From contig CP099844.1 of assembly GCA_030062745.1 (NCBI GenBank), positions 8,641,551-8,705,550 of the forward strand: a stretch of 64,000 nt of DNA, in the 5' to 3' direction. Numbering within the stretch: the stretch's first letter is position 1; the number at the start of each line of letters is the position of its first letter. This document shows, in pieces, positions 49,501 to 58,599 of this stretch. Origin of the DNA: Capitulum mitella. Its lineage: Eukaryota > Arthropoda > Thecostraca > Pollicipedomorpha > Pollicipedidae. The notes below the pieces were generated by a model. The model searched no databases and was not told the origin of the DNA. It saw only the letters and a program-made list of their open reading frames with translations. Made by a program: the position numbers and the translations under genes.

Positions 49501-52500
49501 TTTTCATCCTGGAGAGGTTGTCACCTGAGCTGTTAGCGCAAACTACATGATGCAGTACCTGGTGCTGAACCTGGTGCTGGTTAAGAAGTGCGGTTGTACC
49601 TGGCGCCGAGGACATAAACTGGCAGTGTCTGCTCTCTCCGCCAGGTGGCTTCGCGTGCATGTGGGGCGCTGCGCTCTGTGCGTCCGTCACGCACTCCATC
49701 AGCATCTCTGTGATCGTGTTCGAGCTGACGGGCCAGATCACGTACGTGCTGCCGGTGCTGACGTCAGTGCTGGTGGCCAACGCGCTCTCTCGTCACCTAC
49801 AGCCCTCAATGATCGACAGCCTGATCAAGGTCAAGAAGATCACCGTGCTGCCTAAGATGGTGCTCTCCAAGATATCTGGAGGTACGTGGCTGTTATTCGT
49901 TGCATGCGTTGTTCGGAGACTCCAGTGCGCCAGAAAAATGCATATTTCATGATGTTTTTCTGTCTGCTAGTGACCTTGAAGTCAATTATTGTCTATCCTT
50001 GCTACACATGTTTCAGTAAACAATCGCATGCCGAAGAACTAAATAAGGTTTAAGAAAGTTGCCGTCAACACCACTCACTTGCCGCTGTCGTGGGCCTTGA
50101 GCTTTTCTCATGTTCCTAATCATGCAGATCCAGACTAAGCTGCATAGGAACTTTTAACTTATTCCAACATACTCGCTAATTGCGTAAAAAGTTTCAAAGA
50201 TAAATTCCCTGTAGTTGTTTTTTTCTAGCCGTCACCCAAGATCGAGCAACCAGCAATCGAGCAACCAATCGAGCAACCAGTATTTCAGTCTTAACGACTC
50301 ACCGACAGGTTATGCCAACGTTACTGCCAAGGACCTGATGATGACAGACTTTCTCGTTGTCACGAAACGAGCAACTTTAAACAGCCTGCGGAAAATGGTC
50401 CGAACCGTTCAGAATCCCGCAAAGGTGCTACCGCTCGTTGACGATGAAGGTGAGGCGTTCTTTACCTTGATTCCGTGCATACGTTGCTCCAGTATAATAC
50501 CCATACATATTTATACGTAGGACGTCTCTTATTTTGACGACCTGAGCTTCATTGTCACCAGAAACACAAATTAATCGTAAGTACAACCATGCAAATAAAA
50601 ATAGCCAATGCCTTTTACTATTTGTGATCTCATGTTTTGAATATCTTGAAATATTTGAATCCTGTTTGACTTCTTCACGCGATGTGTTTCAGTAAGTATG
50701 GAGCCCCTGGGTCTGGTTCACGTGAGGCGAATCCGCCGCTTCCTAAGGGAAGAACTCGGGGAGATGGCCTGGCAGAGGGACAAGCCACGCTTCTACGTCT
50801 CATCAAATGTCTTCAAGTAAGTTTTTTCGTTTTTAATTTCTTTTTGTGCAATTCATTCTGCTGTGCTGTTATCATAGTGCTGATGTGCCTTTTTGTATCA
50901 TATGATCAGCACGTAGTTGCAAGGCATGTTGTTGATATGAAATGCGATTAAAATAAAGAGCGGGAAGGCAGCAAGTTTGTCGAATTTCCCTGAGGTTACA
51001 ACTGCCAGTCATCTTGAGCCTGCAATGTCCGAATATGACCTAACTAGGCCCTGACCAGACCGTGACCGGATCAGTGCCTGACTTTGACAGGGCGAATGCT
51101 TGTGACGAGACCATTATCCGACCGCGTCCGATCGATACCTGTATCCAAACCAGTACGTGATCATGACTGGACCAAGCGCGTAAACAGACCAGTATCTGAG
51201 TATGACCAGGCCAACACCGGTGACCAGACCAGTATCAGACTGCGACCGGACCAGTATCTGACTGACCGAACCAGTTTGCAACCGTGATCGGACAATTGCC
51301 TGACCGTGCCCGAACAGCACCTGTAGCCGACCTGCATCTGACCATGCCCGAACTAGTACCTGTTGCCGGATTAGTGTCTAGAGGTGACCGGAGTAGTACC
51401 TGTTGCCGGACCAATATCTAACGGCGACCGGACCAGTAACTGGTGCCAGACCAGTATCTAGCGGTGGCCGGACCCGTATCTGACCGTGACGCGGCCGGCG
51501 CCAGGTCGCTGGACTGGGACAGCGTGCGGGGAGCGCCTGCTGTCGGCCAGCTGGATCTAGAGGTCAGCCACGGGCCGAGGTCAACGGCCGGTGCAGCCTC
51601 GCCCCAGCCGCAGCGGCCGCGTTCCTCGTCCGTCGGCGCGGCCGGCACCGGCATCGACCCCAGCACCTACTGCACCGTCCACCAGGACAAGAACAAGGTT
51701 AGTGAGCCCCAGTACCTACTGCACCGTCCACCAGGACAAGAACAAGGTTAGTGAACCCCAGTACCTACTGCACTGTCCACCAGGACAAGAGCAAGGCTAG
51801 TCAGTTTCATCATTGACTGTACCGTCTACCAAGACGAGAGCAAAGTTAGTTGACCCCAGTACCTACTGCACTGTCTACCAAGTCAGAAACAATGTTAATC
51901 CATCCCAGTACATACTGCATCGTCCTCCTGGACTCCATTGATAAGAGAAATGGGCTGGTAAATGACACCTCACTCCTTACTGGCTCGTAGCTGACGGTTG
52001 TTGCGTTCGTCAACGATCACCAAATGTTCCGTAAGCCATGGCCTCTGTCCATGCTTTTAACGTCAACACTGCTCCATTTCTGGCAGATTCAGTGGGACCT
52101 GAAGCGACAGAAACTCATCATGCCGAAGGCTGAGATCGACCTGTCATCCCAGCCGAAACGCTCGGCGCTCAAGACGTCTGTGATGTCGCCGGGACCTTTG
52201 ACCCCCGTTGAGGAGGTGACGCAAGGCGAGCAGGAGCAAAATCCGACCAAAGTGTCTCGGTTCATGATCAAGAAAGTTCCTGAACGGAGCAGTAGCGCTG
52301 AGCGGATGCCCCTGATGCCGCTGAAGAAGCAGTCGCTAACGAATGGACATGGCCAGGTAGGCACTGTATTTTTAACGCCGATCTAATGCAGTTGTTTGCG
52401 ATTTAATGCTAGTTTGAGCGCACAAAGTTTTGGCCAGCTTGGAGGCACATGACGAAAGTTTCGGCGGTTCCAAAAGAGGCGGTGCCATTCTTTTGCCTGT

Positions 52501-55084
52501 AAACTGTTTTGTTTACATGGTCCAAACTACGCAGCTTGTGTTGTTTTTGCGTACTGCAATGCTTTGTTTTTGAAGTGTTTGATGTTATATCAGTTTCGTC
52601 CAAATAGTGCGTCAGGGTTAAGTTTGGGGACCTCAGTCCCGATCATGCAAATCCATGCAATGACTGACTGTTGCGACAGTTCCATAACAAATTGTGCTTT
52701 ACACTGCATTTAGCAAACGTACCGTCAAAGATACCACGTGCCTGTGTGGTGTGCAGCACGCCTCCCGCTTGTGGACGGTTTGTGTTTTATGGTGCTGATT
52801 AATTGAAATTTATCCCGGTTAATATATCAGTTTTTAAATAAAGTCAGCCACCCCACCTGGCCTACATCACTGGCCTCAGTGTGAGAATTAGCACCAGACC
52901 ACATGGTAGAGAATGGGGTCTTGCGTCAGGATGTAACGGCAACGCCATTGTGACGTTGGCGCGCTGTCGAGGTGCGGACTCGCGCTGACCCCCATCGTCC
53001 TCCAGCAGAACGGCACCGCGACCAACGGCGTCTCGTCCGAAACGAGCGACGAAGACTCGTCGGACCGCCCGCCTGGCCGCCAGCCCCAACATACATCCAC
53101 GCCCCTCCGCGACGGCGACGCGCCGCAGGCGGCCGGCGACAGTGGCGCCTCTAGCGATGATCCGACCACCGATAGTGTCAGCAAGTCGCCGCTAGGTGGC
53201 GGCACGGGCGCGCGGCGCCGCTCCGGGCAGGACGGGCCGCGGAAGGCCAGCGCGGCCAGCGCCGGCTCGGAAGTGTACGACTCGCTGGTGTCGGAGAGCT
53301 CGCGCGCCGCCCGCCTGCGGGACGGCATAGCCAAGATGATGCCGAAGCGGACTGGCAACGTGGATCTGGAGATGCGGGAGCATAACGCCCACGAGCGCCT
53401 GAATCGCCAGTTCAGCCTCTCCGACTTGCACCAGGGGTAGGTGAAATCTGCCGTTTGTGTACTGTTTAAATCTCATTGTCCTGTAATGTGCGTGCCTTTT
53501 TAATGAAGAGGTGGGTCTGTTTCGTAATAGGTTGTTCTGTTTTTATGCACATAAAAAACACATTTTTAGTGGATGGCCATGTTGTGGGTATTTTTTAGCA
53601 CGTTCGTCACATTTGATGCTTCCGTTTTTCAGCCAAGGTGAAGGAATATCTAACATGAGTGACCTTATTCAGCGAACGCTGGACAGAACAACGCTTATGC
53701 TCAGTGGCATAAAAAACGGCGTAAGTGTGAATACTAAACTGCTGCGCATATAACATTTGAACTTCCCCAACAAAAGTACTACCCTTCTGTACGTTAGTAG
53801 AAGTCTTGTACCCAAAGTATTTCCTGGTCACTGACACAGTTGGTTTTCGAGAAATGTGTGCGGATTCTCGGTACTGACATTCCGTAACGCATTTGTCCCG
53901 GTTGTGATATTGGCTCTGCGAAGTTTCATCGTTGCACATAAAGCACACCTGCGTAGTAAACACGGCATGTGTACCGTGATCGTTCAGGAATCTAATTTTG
54001 CAACAGCTCCTACTGCTGTGTTACCTCTGTCATTGGTGTGTGTAGATTTCCACTCTGAAAAATTAGTATGCCCTCCTTCCATGCAGTGTGCCCCGGATAT
54101 TCAACAACCGCCTTTCTTACTCGATCACCCGTTTGTTCGTTCGTCTCGTGTCGTTCGTTTACGCGGCCTTGGTACGGCGTCTTTCAGCAGAGGGACCCGA
54201 GCGCCACCCAGAAGGAGGTGCGTCTGAGGCGTGCCTGGCGCCGCCGCCAGCTGAACAGGGAGGTGGAGCTGCGAGACGTGATGGAGGTGGACACGTTCCC
54301 GCTGGCTGTGAACGTGGACACGCCGCTGGTGCAGGTGCACAAGATGTTCGCCATGCTGTGCGCCAACAAGATGTACGTGATGGACCGGCGCCGGCTGGTG
54401 GGCTGCCTGCCCCTGCAGAGGGTGAGTGGCGCCCGGTGGGAGCGCCGTCTGCTTCTGGGGAGGTGTTTGGCCGCGACAAGGTGTGAGGGTTGGTCGAGGC
54501 AGGAGGTGAGGATTTAACGCTGCGTAGGACGACTGTTTACTCCGTGTTTGCGCTGCGAAATCATCACATAAAAATCTTTGTGGAGGGGATTTCGCTGATA
54601 TGTTTGATAGGAGGCGACACCGAAGACTTATATTTGTGAAAGCTGGTATGTGACACGACGATAAATGTGTTCAGCGCCCTTTTACTGCGAGAGAAATCTA
54701 CTTTGGAAGATGTATAAAAATGCCGCAGCATACAATACTCTTCTGTAATTTACGGCGCAAAGTAATTGACAAACATAAGTCTATGAATTATTATGTAATT
54801 CATTTAGCCTTTAGTTCTGAACTGACGGCGTAAACAAACTAAAAGACGTGAAGTGGGCTCCTCACCGTGTTCTGGTGGTCTTCCAGCTGTCCGAGTTCAT
54901 CACGCGGGGGCACGTGGAGGAGGCTCCCAAAGGCGTCTACGACACGATCACCGCCGCCGGCCCGACCCCGCTGGAGCGCAGCGGGTCGCAGGACACGCTC
55001 GACGACATCGACGACAGCGTGTACGACACGATTCTGGAGCCGCCCGCCGACCACCCGCCGCCGGCGGCGACATCTATGGTGTAG
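33277..55084 (+). CDS. CLCN2: ClC-2-like chloride channel, 20 exons found, 5' end incomplete
   Basis: ClC proteins are dimeric anion channels or exchangers. Twenty exons join with every phase agreeing: 3564 nt, 1187 residues plus an unseen N-terminus. Counting from 33277, helix B text is [18 protein letters not shown] (about 70-90). GSGFPE lies near 140, the gating-glutamate motif GKEGP near 183, [15 protein letters not shown] near 250, PSGSLIP and GRLVGEF near 512-535, and VFELTGQ near 574. CBS1 spans about 628-716 and CBS2 about 1070-1140. Between the CBS domains is a linker of about 350 Ser/Pro/Gly-rich residues, as in long insect ClC-a forms. The gating glutamate is kept. The usual Tyr of helix R is Ile (PSMIDS) and the GxFxP motif reads GSLIP. 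It should sit in the plasma membrane with both ends cytosolic. Family is certain, orthology to ClC-2/ClC-a likely. The ATG lies upstream of 33277. Confidence 0.93.
33788..33889. repeat. TA-rich microsatellite
   Basis: Imperfect (TA)n with CA and TG interruptions, about 100 bp, in ClC intron a-b. Confidence 0.92.
34163..34300 (+). CDS. CLCN2: ClC exon b (helix B)
   Basis: Acceptor TGCGTTTCAG, donor GTGAGT. Encodes a short basic segment ([10 protein letters not shown]) and then [20 protein letters not shown], matching the GEDWIFLVLLGLLMALVSW helix of vertebrate ClC-2. Confidence 0.9.
34760..35000. repeat. 36-bp minisatellite in the ClC intron b-c
   Basis: Six or seven degenerate units on the theme TCTGGAGCATAGACAGGCGG followed by CTCCT.GTGT. 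It gives a spurious antisense ORF with 12-residue periodicity. Confidence 0.7.
39790..40160. repeat. Minisatellite upstream of ClC exon c
   Basis: Repeated GTCTGGCTCGGGAGTGGCTG and TGGTCTGCTGCTG modules in variable order, period about 33-48 bp. It ends about 70 bp before the exon c acceptor. Confidence 0.8.
40230..40355 (+). CDS. CLCN2: ClC exon c (helix C)
   Basis: Acceptor CTCTCCGTTTCAG, donor GTGAGA. Encodes [20 protein letters not shown] and ends with TG of the TGSGFPE run. A minisatellite ends just before it and a purine tract starts about 50 bp after it. Confidence 0.9.
40400..40560 (+). repeat. Purine tract (GAGA/GGGAGA) after ClC exon c
   Basis: About 160 bases almost purely A and G on the plus strand, including a (GA)n run near 40518-40550. 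It starts about 50 bp after the exon c donor. Confidence 0.9.
43341..43379. repeat. Perfect 18-bp inverted repeat with 3-base loop
   Basis: Arms AATGGCGTGCGTGGCATG and CATGCCACGCACGCCATT are exact complements around TGC. It lies about 290 bp before ClC exon d. It could form a cruciform or an RNA hairpin in the intron. Confidence 0.95.
43671..43804 (+). CDS. CLCN2: ClC exon d (GSGFPE to GKE)
   Basis: Acceptor GTTTTTCTCAG, donor GTAAGC. Encodes [19 protein letters not shown], the serine anion-site loop and helices D-E, ending at the gating Glu of PLGKE. Confidence 0.94.
44214..44370 (+). CDS. CLCN2: ClC exon e (helices F-G)
   Basis: Follows a CGACAG acceptor. Starts [13 protein letters not shown] where the family has GPFVHIAS, then [20 protein letters not shown], matching the EMLAAACAVGVGACFAAPV stretch of ClC-a. 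Donor GTCAGT. Confidence 0.93.
44848..44973 (+). CDS. CLCN2: ClC exon f (helices H-I)
   Basis: Encodes [20 protein letters not shown] then GFFAAV, almost identical to vertebrate and fly ClC-2 types. Acceptor TCTTCCGCCAG, donor GTGAGC. Confidence 0.95.
45410..45491 (+). CDS. CLCN2: ClC exon g (start of helix J)
   Basis: A short exon, acceptor CATTGCAG, donor GTAATA. Encodes [17 protein letters not shown], which matches the FPFDLQELPAFAVIG segment. Phase 2 exit agrees with exon h. Confidence 0.85.
45907..46071 (+). CDS. CLCN2: ClC exon h (helix J and Cys-rich J-K loop)
   Basis: Encodes [18 protein letters not shown] (compare LLCGFAGATYVWLHRR of ClC-a). A cytosolic loop with CGCGCC and Pro/Ala residues follows that is not seen in ClC-2. 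The donor GTCAGT is chosen because its phase fits exon i. The open frame runs on to 46150. Confidence 0.85.
46470..46602 (+). CDS. CLCN2: ClC exon i (helices K-L)
   Basis: Acceptor CCCGCTCAG, donor GTCAGT. Encodes [20 protein letters not shown] and SAVSLPW, in the place of KRLLFPALVTLLISTLTFP of vertebrate ClC-2. Confidence 0.85.
46919..47200 (+). CDS. CLCN2: ClC exon j (glycosylated L-M loop, helix M)
   Basis: A 94-codon exon in phase 0 at both ends, donor GTGAGT. It holds an extended extracellular loop with sequons NVS, NCT, NTS and NFT, then [12 protein letters not shown], the start of the M-N hairpin. Confidence 0.88.
47478..47628 (+). CDS. CLCN2: ClC exon k (helix N, selectivity loop)
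   Basis: Acceptor TTTGCCAG. Encodes [20 protein letters not shown] then VGEF, matching PSGMFIPVFKIGAAFGRL of ClC-a except that the Phe of GxFxP is Leu. Donor GTAAGG splits a Ser codon. Confidence 0.93.
47645..47780 (+). repeat. GGACAC/GGACAT hexamer-rich repeat after ClC exon k
   Basis: Degenerate six-base repeats (CGGACACGGACACGGACATG and variants) begin about 20 bp after the exon k donor at 47629. They keep an open frame on both strands, which explains the Thr/Arg and Ser-rich ORFs here. Confidence 0.8.
49185..49500 (-). mobile_element. Non-LTR retrotransposon (LINE) 3' ORF fragment, Jockey/CR1-like
   Basis: Minus strand: [46 protein letters not shown], then VPRSTIEMG, one stop, [16 protein letters not shown]. 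This is the typical C-terminus of LINE reverse-transcriptase ORFs (a leucine/His-Lys helix, then VPR...G.R.FS.R....YN.LP). The rest of the element is not evident, so it is 5'-truncated and inactive, with at least two stops in the frame. Confidence 0.65.
49645..49881 (+). CDS. CLCN2: ClC exon l (helices O-R)
   Basis: Acceptor CTCTCCGCCAG, donor GTACGT. Encodes [20 protein letters not shown] then [14 protein letters not shown] and [14 protein letters not shown]. The conserved helix-R Tyr position (QPSLYDS in ClC-2) holds Ile. Confidence 0.95.
50309..50449 (+). CDS. CLCN2: ClC exon m (CBS1, first half)
   Basis: Acceptor CACCGACAG, donor GTGAGG. Encodes [19 protein letters not shown] and a PLVDDE strand, typical of the first CBS domain. 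Split Glu/Val codon fits exon n. Confidence 0.92.
50693..50816 (+). CDS. CLCN2: ClC exon n (CBS1, second half)
   Basis: Acceptor GTGTTTCAG, donor GTAAGT. Encodes [19 protein letters not shown], the closing strand and helix of CBS1 (compare ILLGSVQRYELIKMI). Confidence 0.9.
51040..51500. repeat. Degenerate minisatellite upstream of ClC exon o
   Basis: About twenty loosely spaced copies of a 22-36 bp unit built on ACCAGTATCTGACCGTGACCGG. The array ends directly at the acceptor of exon o (51503-51504). Confidence 0.75.
51505..51697 (+). CDS. CLCN2: ClC exon o (inter-CBS linker)
   Basis: Acceptor GGCGCCAG, reading SLDWDSVRG and on to [10 protein letters not shown], donor GTTAGT. It is low in complexity with Ser, Pro and Ala. 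Its last 40 bases plus the donor form the first unit of a 49-bp tandem array. The upstream edge abuts another minisatellite. Confidence 0.78.
51655..51940 (+). repeat. 49-bp tandem array seeded by ClC exon o end and donor
   Basis: The donor-like site recurs at exactly 49-bp steps: GT at 51698, GT at 51747, GC at 51796, GT at 51845 and GT at 51894. Each follows a copy of CCCAGYACCTACTGCAC and CACCAGGACAAGA-like text. Units two and three are near identical to the exon, later ones decay. A partial sixth copy ends near 51940. Confidence 0.93.
52087..52356 (+). CDS. CLCN2: ClC exon p (inter-CBS linker)
   Basis: Phase 0 at both ends, acceptor TTTCTGGCAG, donor GTAGGC. Encodes [20 protein letters not shown] and Ser-rich text with SALKTSV, comparable to the KSILKKT stretch of fly ClC-a. 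Confidence 0.85.
53006..53436 (+). CDS. CLCN2: ClC exon q (inter-CBS linker, Ser/Asp/Gly-rich)
   Basis: The longest exon, 431 nt with no stop and high GC, acceptor TCGTCCTCCAG, donor GTAGGT. It is polar and probably disordered, with a SEVYDSL motif and the closing [12 protein letters not shown]. It has no early ATG, so start-based gene finding would miss it. Confidence 0.82.
53633..53720 (+). CDS. CLCN2: ClC exon r (inter-CBS linker)
   Basis: A short exon, acceptor CCGTTTTTCAG, donor GTAAGT. Encodes [20 protein letters not shown]. The one-base entry completes Gly with exon q. Confidence 0.85.
54188..54421 (+). CDS. CLCN2: ClC exon s (CBS2)
   Basis: Encodes [20 protein letters not shown] then [17 protein letters not shown] and LVGCLPLQR, the second CBS domain (ClC-2 has AYVTSIGRLIGIVTLKEL). 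Phase 0 at both ends, donor GTGAGT. Confidence 0.92.
54887..55084 (+). CDS. CLCN2: ClC exon t (end of CBS2, C-terminal tail, stop)
   Basis: Acceptor GGTCTTCCAG. Encodes [16 protein letters not shown], then a tail with VYDTI twice, and ends TSMV before TAG. The last residues fit a class I PDZ ligand (Ser at -2, Val at 0). Confidence 0.92.
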   Translation: MSEFITRGHVEEAPKGVYDTITAAGPTPLERSGSQDTLDDIDDSVYDTILEPPADHPPPAATSMV

Positions 55085-55240
55085 ACGGCGAACTATGACT
55101 AGGGACGACTTGTGTCTGTCGTCGTCAGCTTTTCTATACATGACTGTGCGCAGGGTCGCCAGTTTCAGTTTTTTACCGCTGTTTTTTAGGATTTTTGTAC
55201 TGACGCATGGTTTCGTATAATAAAGACGAATGATATAACT
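55085..55240 (+). other. ClC 3' UTR and polyadenylation signal
   Basis: AATAAA at 55219-55224 lies 135 bp after the stop codon, followed by T/G-rich sequence near 55240-55265. This fits a short 3' UTR. Confidence 0.65.
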
Positions 55241-56999
55241 GTAGCTGTCGATGTTTTTGGCACGTCGTTGGCAAGAGCGATGAGATACCGTCACTTTTAA
55301 TACCAGTTTCTGCACACCATGCTTTTTCGATAGACGTTAAATCATGACGAAACGTTGTTGATAGTTTCCACGCAGCTGCGCTCCTATGCTAAATGCGTCC
55401 GGAGAGTATGTTTTGGGGGCCCAAATATCGAAAAGCGGTCGTGCTCCACATCACCTGACAAACCAACAAATGGGCTCCACACTGGAACGGATACAATCCA
55501 ATACTTGTCAGTCTCGCGACAGTGTTGGATTGGACAGGACTCGGTAGTGGCTGGGGCGGAGTCTGTGGCGTGGACCGTGACTCGCAGGACCCAGATCTTG
55601 CACTGAATCAAACAGGATTCGGTGCTCGAGGAAGGGCCCGGGACTGGATGAGACATTACTTGGTACTCTGGCTGTACATGGGGAATGGGTCCATGATTTG
55701 TTTTGAGCCGCACTCGTCCCAGCACTTCCTGACTTGCATGATATTATCGCTGAATTAAAGCATCTTGTAGCATGACACAAGACATGAACCCGCACTTCCA
55801 GTTCTCGTGCGCCCATAAAAAGTATTTGCTGAATTTTATGCACCAAAAACTGAATGTTACTGAACGGGGTTAGTGTGCCCTTGTTCGCGACCGTGTACGT
55901 TTTTGTTTAATCTGTATGAAATTTAGGCCTCAAGTGGTCGTATCTAAACCGGGCAGAGCATGTGTAGGCATCGAGCAGGTCCAGGTATATCTCATGACGT
56001 GAAATGCCGGAAACATGTTATTCTTTTTCGAGAACGTTGGAGCAAGTCTCGCTAGGTGGCCTCGCAGGACCTCCAGATGTCGCCAATCCAGTTCCCTGCA
56101 AGACAAGTCGATATGATTCTCTGGGATTAGCGAGCATTTTCGGATACAGAAAACGTTTACTGAGAGCGATGATGTGCAGTTTAAATCGTAATTGCTGTCT
56201 GATATTGGATTGGTATTGCGGCTTATTGTGCCGACAAGGGCGTTGGTTCAAGTGTGGAATTTCCGACACAATCGTGTGGTGTTAAATGCTTGTTGTTCCA
56301 TTGATACAAGTCTTCCCCTCGAAGGAGATTTCCTCAAAATGGTTCTGATCTACCAAGTTTTAAAGCGCTCCTTCTCCTGGTACACTGTTAGCACATTCAT
56401 AAATGTAATGAGACTCAGACATAATGACGATCCGATGTATAACAAATCAAATTAACCATTGACTTACATGCCACGGAATTAATGATGCAGGGAAGGATGC
56501 AAAATGTTTTGCTTGCAGCTTATGAACGTTTGACGGCTTCGACTTTTCTTTTCGGAACCATTCGAAAAAGGAAAAAATGCCTCTGACGTTTTTTCCGAGC
56601 TACAAAAACGCCCTAGTTATTCTTTTCCGAGCTACCTTGAAAAAAAAACGCTTGGTTTCTCTTTTCAGACCTACGACAAACAAAACGTCGTTTCGTGGAC
56701 GCTGTTGAGGTGCAGGGCTATTTCACGCCGCCTTTCCTCCCTTGTATCCCAGATCGAAGAGCGTGTTGCAGGGGGTGGCGTCACGGTACAAGCTGACGTC
56801 ATGATTGCCGGACGGGTCGTTACAGACCGTGCGCTTTCACATTGAGTCATTAGTAATCTGGCTGCTGCACGTAGCACTCGGCTGACCAAATAGAGCATGA
56901 ATTTGTCAACTCATTCGCGTCATGACAAAACGTCAAAGGAACCCCGGAGTAGGCGAGGTAAGAAGATGGAGGGGAGAGAGGCTATAAATCCTACGGATG

Positions 57000-57130
57000 T
57001 ACGGACGCCGTAGGAGCTGGAATGGCCCATAAAACACATCATTTGGTGACAATACCCGCCCGAAATCAAACCGGCGACCTCCCAGCCCGCTACCTCACTA
57101 AGGACTTTAGAGATGCATTGGTGACAAATG
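57000..57130 (-). mobile_element. Possible tRNA-derived SINE
   Basis: On the minus strand TTAGTGAGGTAGCGGGCTGG then GAGGTCGCCGGTTTGATTTC resembles a tRNA-like head with a B box (GGTTTGATTTC, consensus GGTTCGANNCC). The A box is less clear. The 3' limit is unknown and no flanking duplication was found. Confidence 0.35.
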
Positions 57131-58599
57131 GGCCTACCGTTCCTGGTTGGTAGCACAAAGTCATCTGCTGTGATCTTCGAAGGGAAAAAGATTGGGACAG
57201 ACGTAAAAGCTTCTAAAGTTACTTGGGGCAAAAATATGGTAGGACGCCAGTTCTTTCCACGCGACGCCTCCCTTACGCTCAATATTAAGAAACAAGTTGG
57301 CATGGCCGCCGCCTTGCCTATCTTATGGGCCAGGTAGTACATCCCCAAGGATGAAGAAGAATAAAGAGAGATGACAAAGAAGGAAAAGGGGTAAGCAGAG
57401 GTGCATCCAGCCGATGACCTGGGGAGCAATAAACAACCGTGATAATGGCATACAGTACACTGGAATCTTAATATTATATAACTGCTGACCAGACATTAAT
57501 TTATGTCCAGAAGGACAATGATAAAACTGAAAATAAAAGGAGAGAGAGGAAGAGAGAGGGTTGCTCCCCTCACATGGACGTATTCCATAACACGATGAAA
57601 CGAAGCCCATATACACTTTTTGTGGTATGAATCATTGATCCATTTCATTTGTTTGCAATCTTGTCATTAATTTCGATAGTAAAGATATTCATATCATGTT
57701 TACAGACGGACCATGGGAAGGGTCAGGGTCCACTTCCATTCCTGACATTTCACTTCATGTTAAACACTCATATGCGGCTATTGCACGGGCAAGCGTATGT
57801 TAACTTCAGCTCACGTTTTAACACGATGTCCCTCGCGGACGTACGTTTTAGAAATGGGGTTTCGATAGACTGACGTAGAAAATAATCTTCTCGTACGTTG
57901 TCCATGCCTCGATTGCTCGTTACGGGCAAGGCTGAAGGCCGAGTGATTCTTGCTTTAGTTTGCAGTAAAAATCAAACTGAGTGGTCAGTCCGGCTCCGTC
58001 AGAACATTTTCTGGAGGCCAATGAATTCGCAATCATTGTGCGCCGAGTTATAAACTCCTCACAAGAATATGTTTTAGTTCTTTTACTTATATGCATAAGC
58101 GATTCGTTGGCTTGCAACATCGTTCTTCTATGTAAATCTTTTGGGAGTAGTGTTTTCGCTCTTAAATCTACTTTTCACGGGTGTTTTTGAGCCGTTCAGC
58201 AAATGCAGCGGACAGTATGATGGGCACGCGTGACGTTAGGTTACTGCAATTGATTGCAAGTGTAATTTCGTATTGCAAATCGCATAAAGGAAATATAATG
58301 GTATTGAACAACAACGAAATAAGCCTAGCTCGTCATACTCCCCACAAGGCGTCTTAATGGTTTCGTAAGTATCGAAAATGTCAGATGGCTGAGAAAAGGG
58401 CGATTACTTATTGCTGAGGCGCATATCGGGAGGTTAACCGTAAGATATATGGGAGACCCAATCTCTGCCCACTCAAAATACACGTGCCCCACAAGTGGGT
58501 CTGACCCCTCTTCACAAATATAACTCAGATTTGAACTTGCGTGGGATGACAAGACTGCGACAGGTCCGCAAAGCCTCTGTGGTAACTCGGACATATGCA

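Larger units (their letters stand above)
47629..49644 (+). other. ClC intron k-l
   Basis: A 2-kb intron containing the hexamer repeat at its 5' end and a LINE 3' fragment in antisense. The stretch 48640-49100 looks like further transposon-derived sequence but shows no text I can name. Confidence 0.65.

Noticed and set aside
56920-57429. 169-codon minus-strand ORF
   Set aside because: It overlaps the tRNA-like sequence and has no recognisable domain, so it is more likely part of a SINE neighbourhood than a gene.
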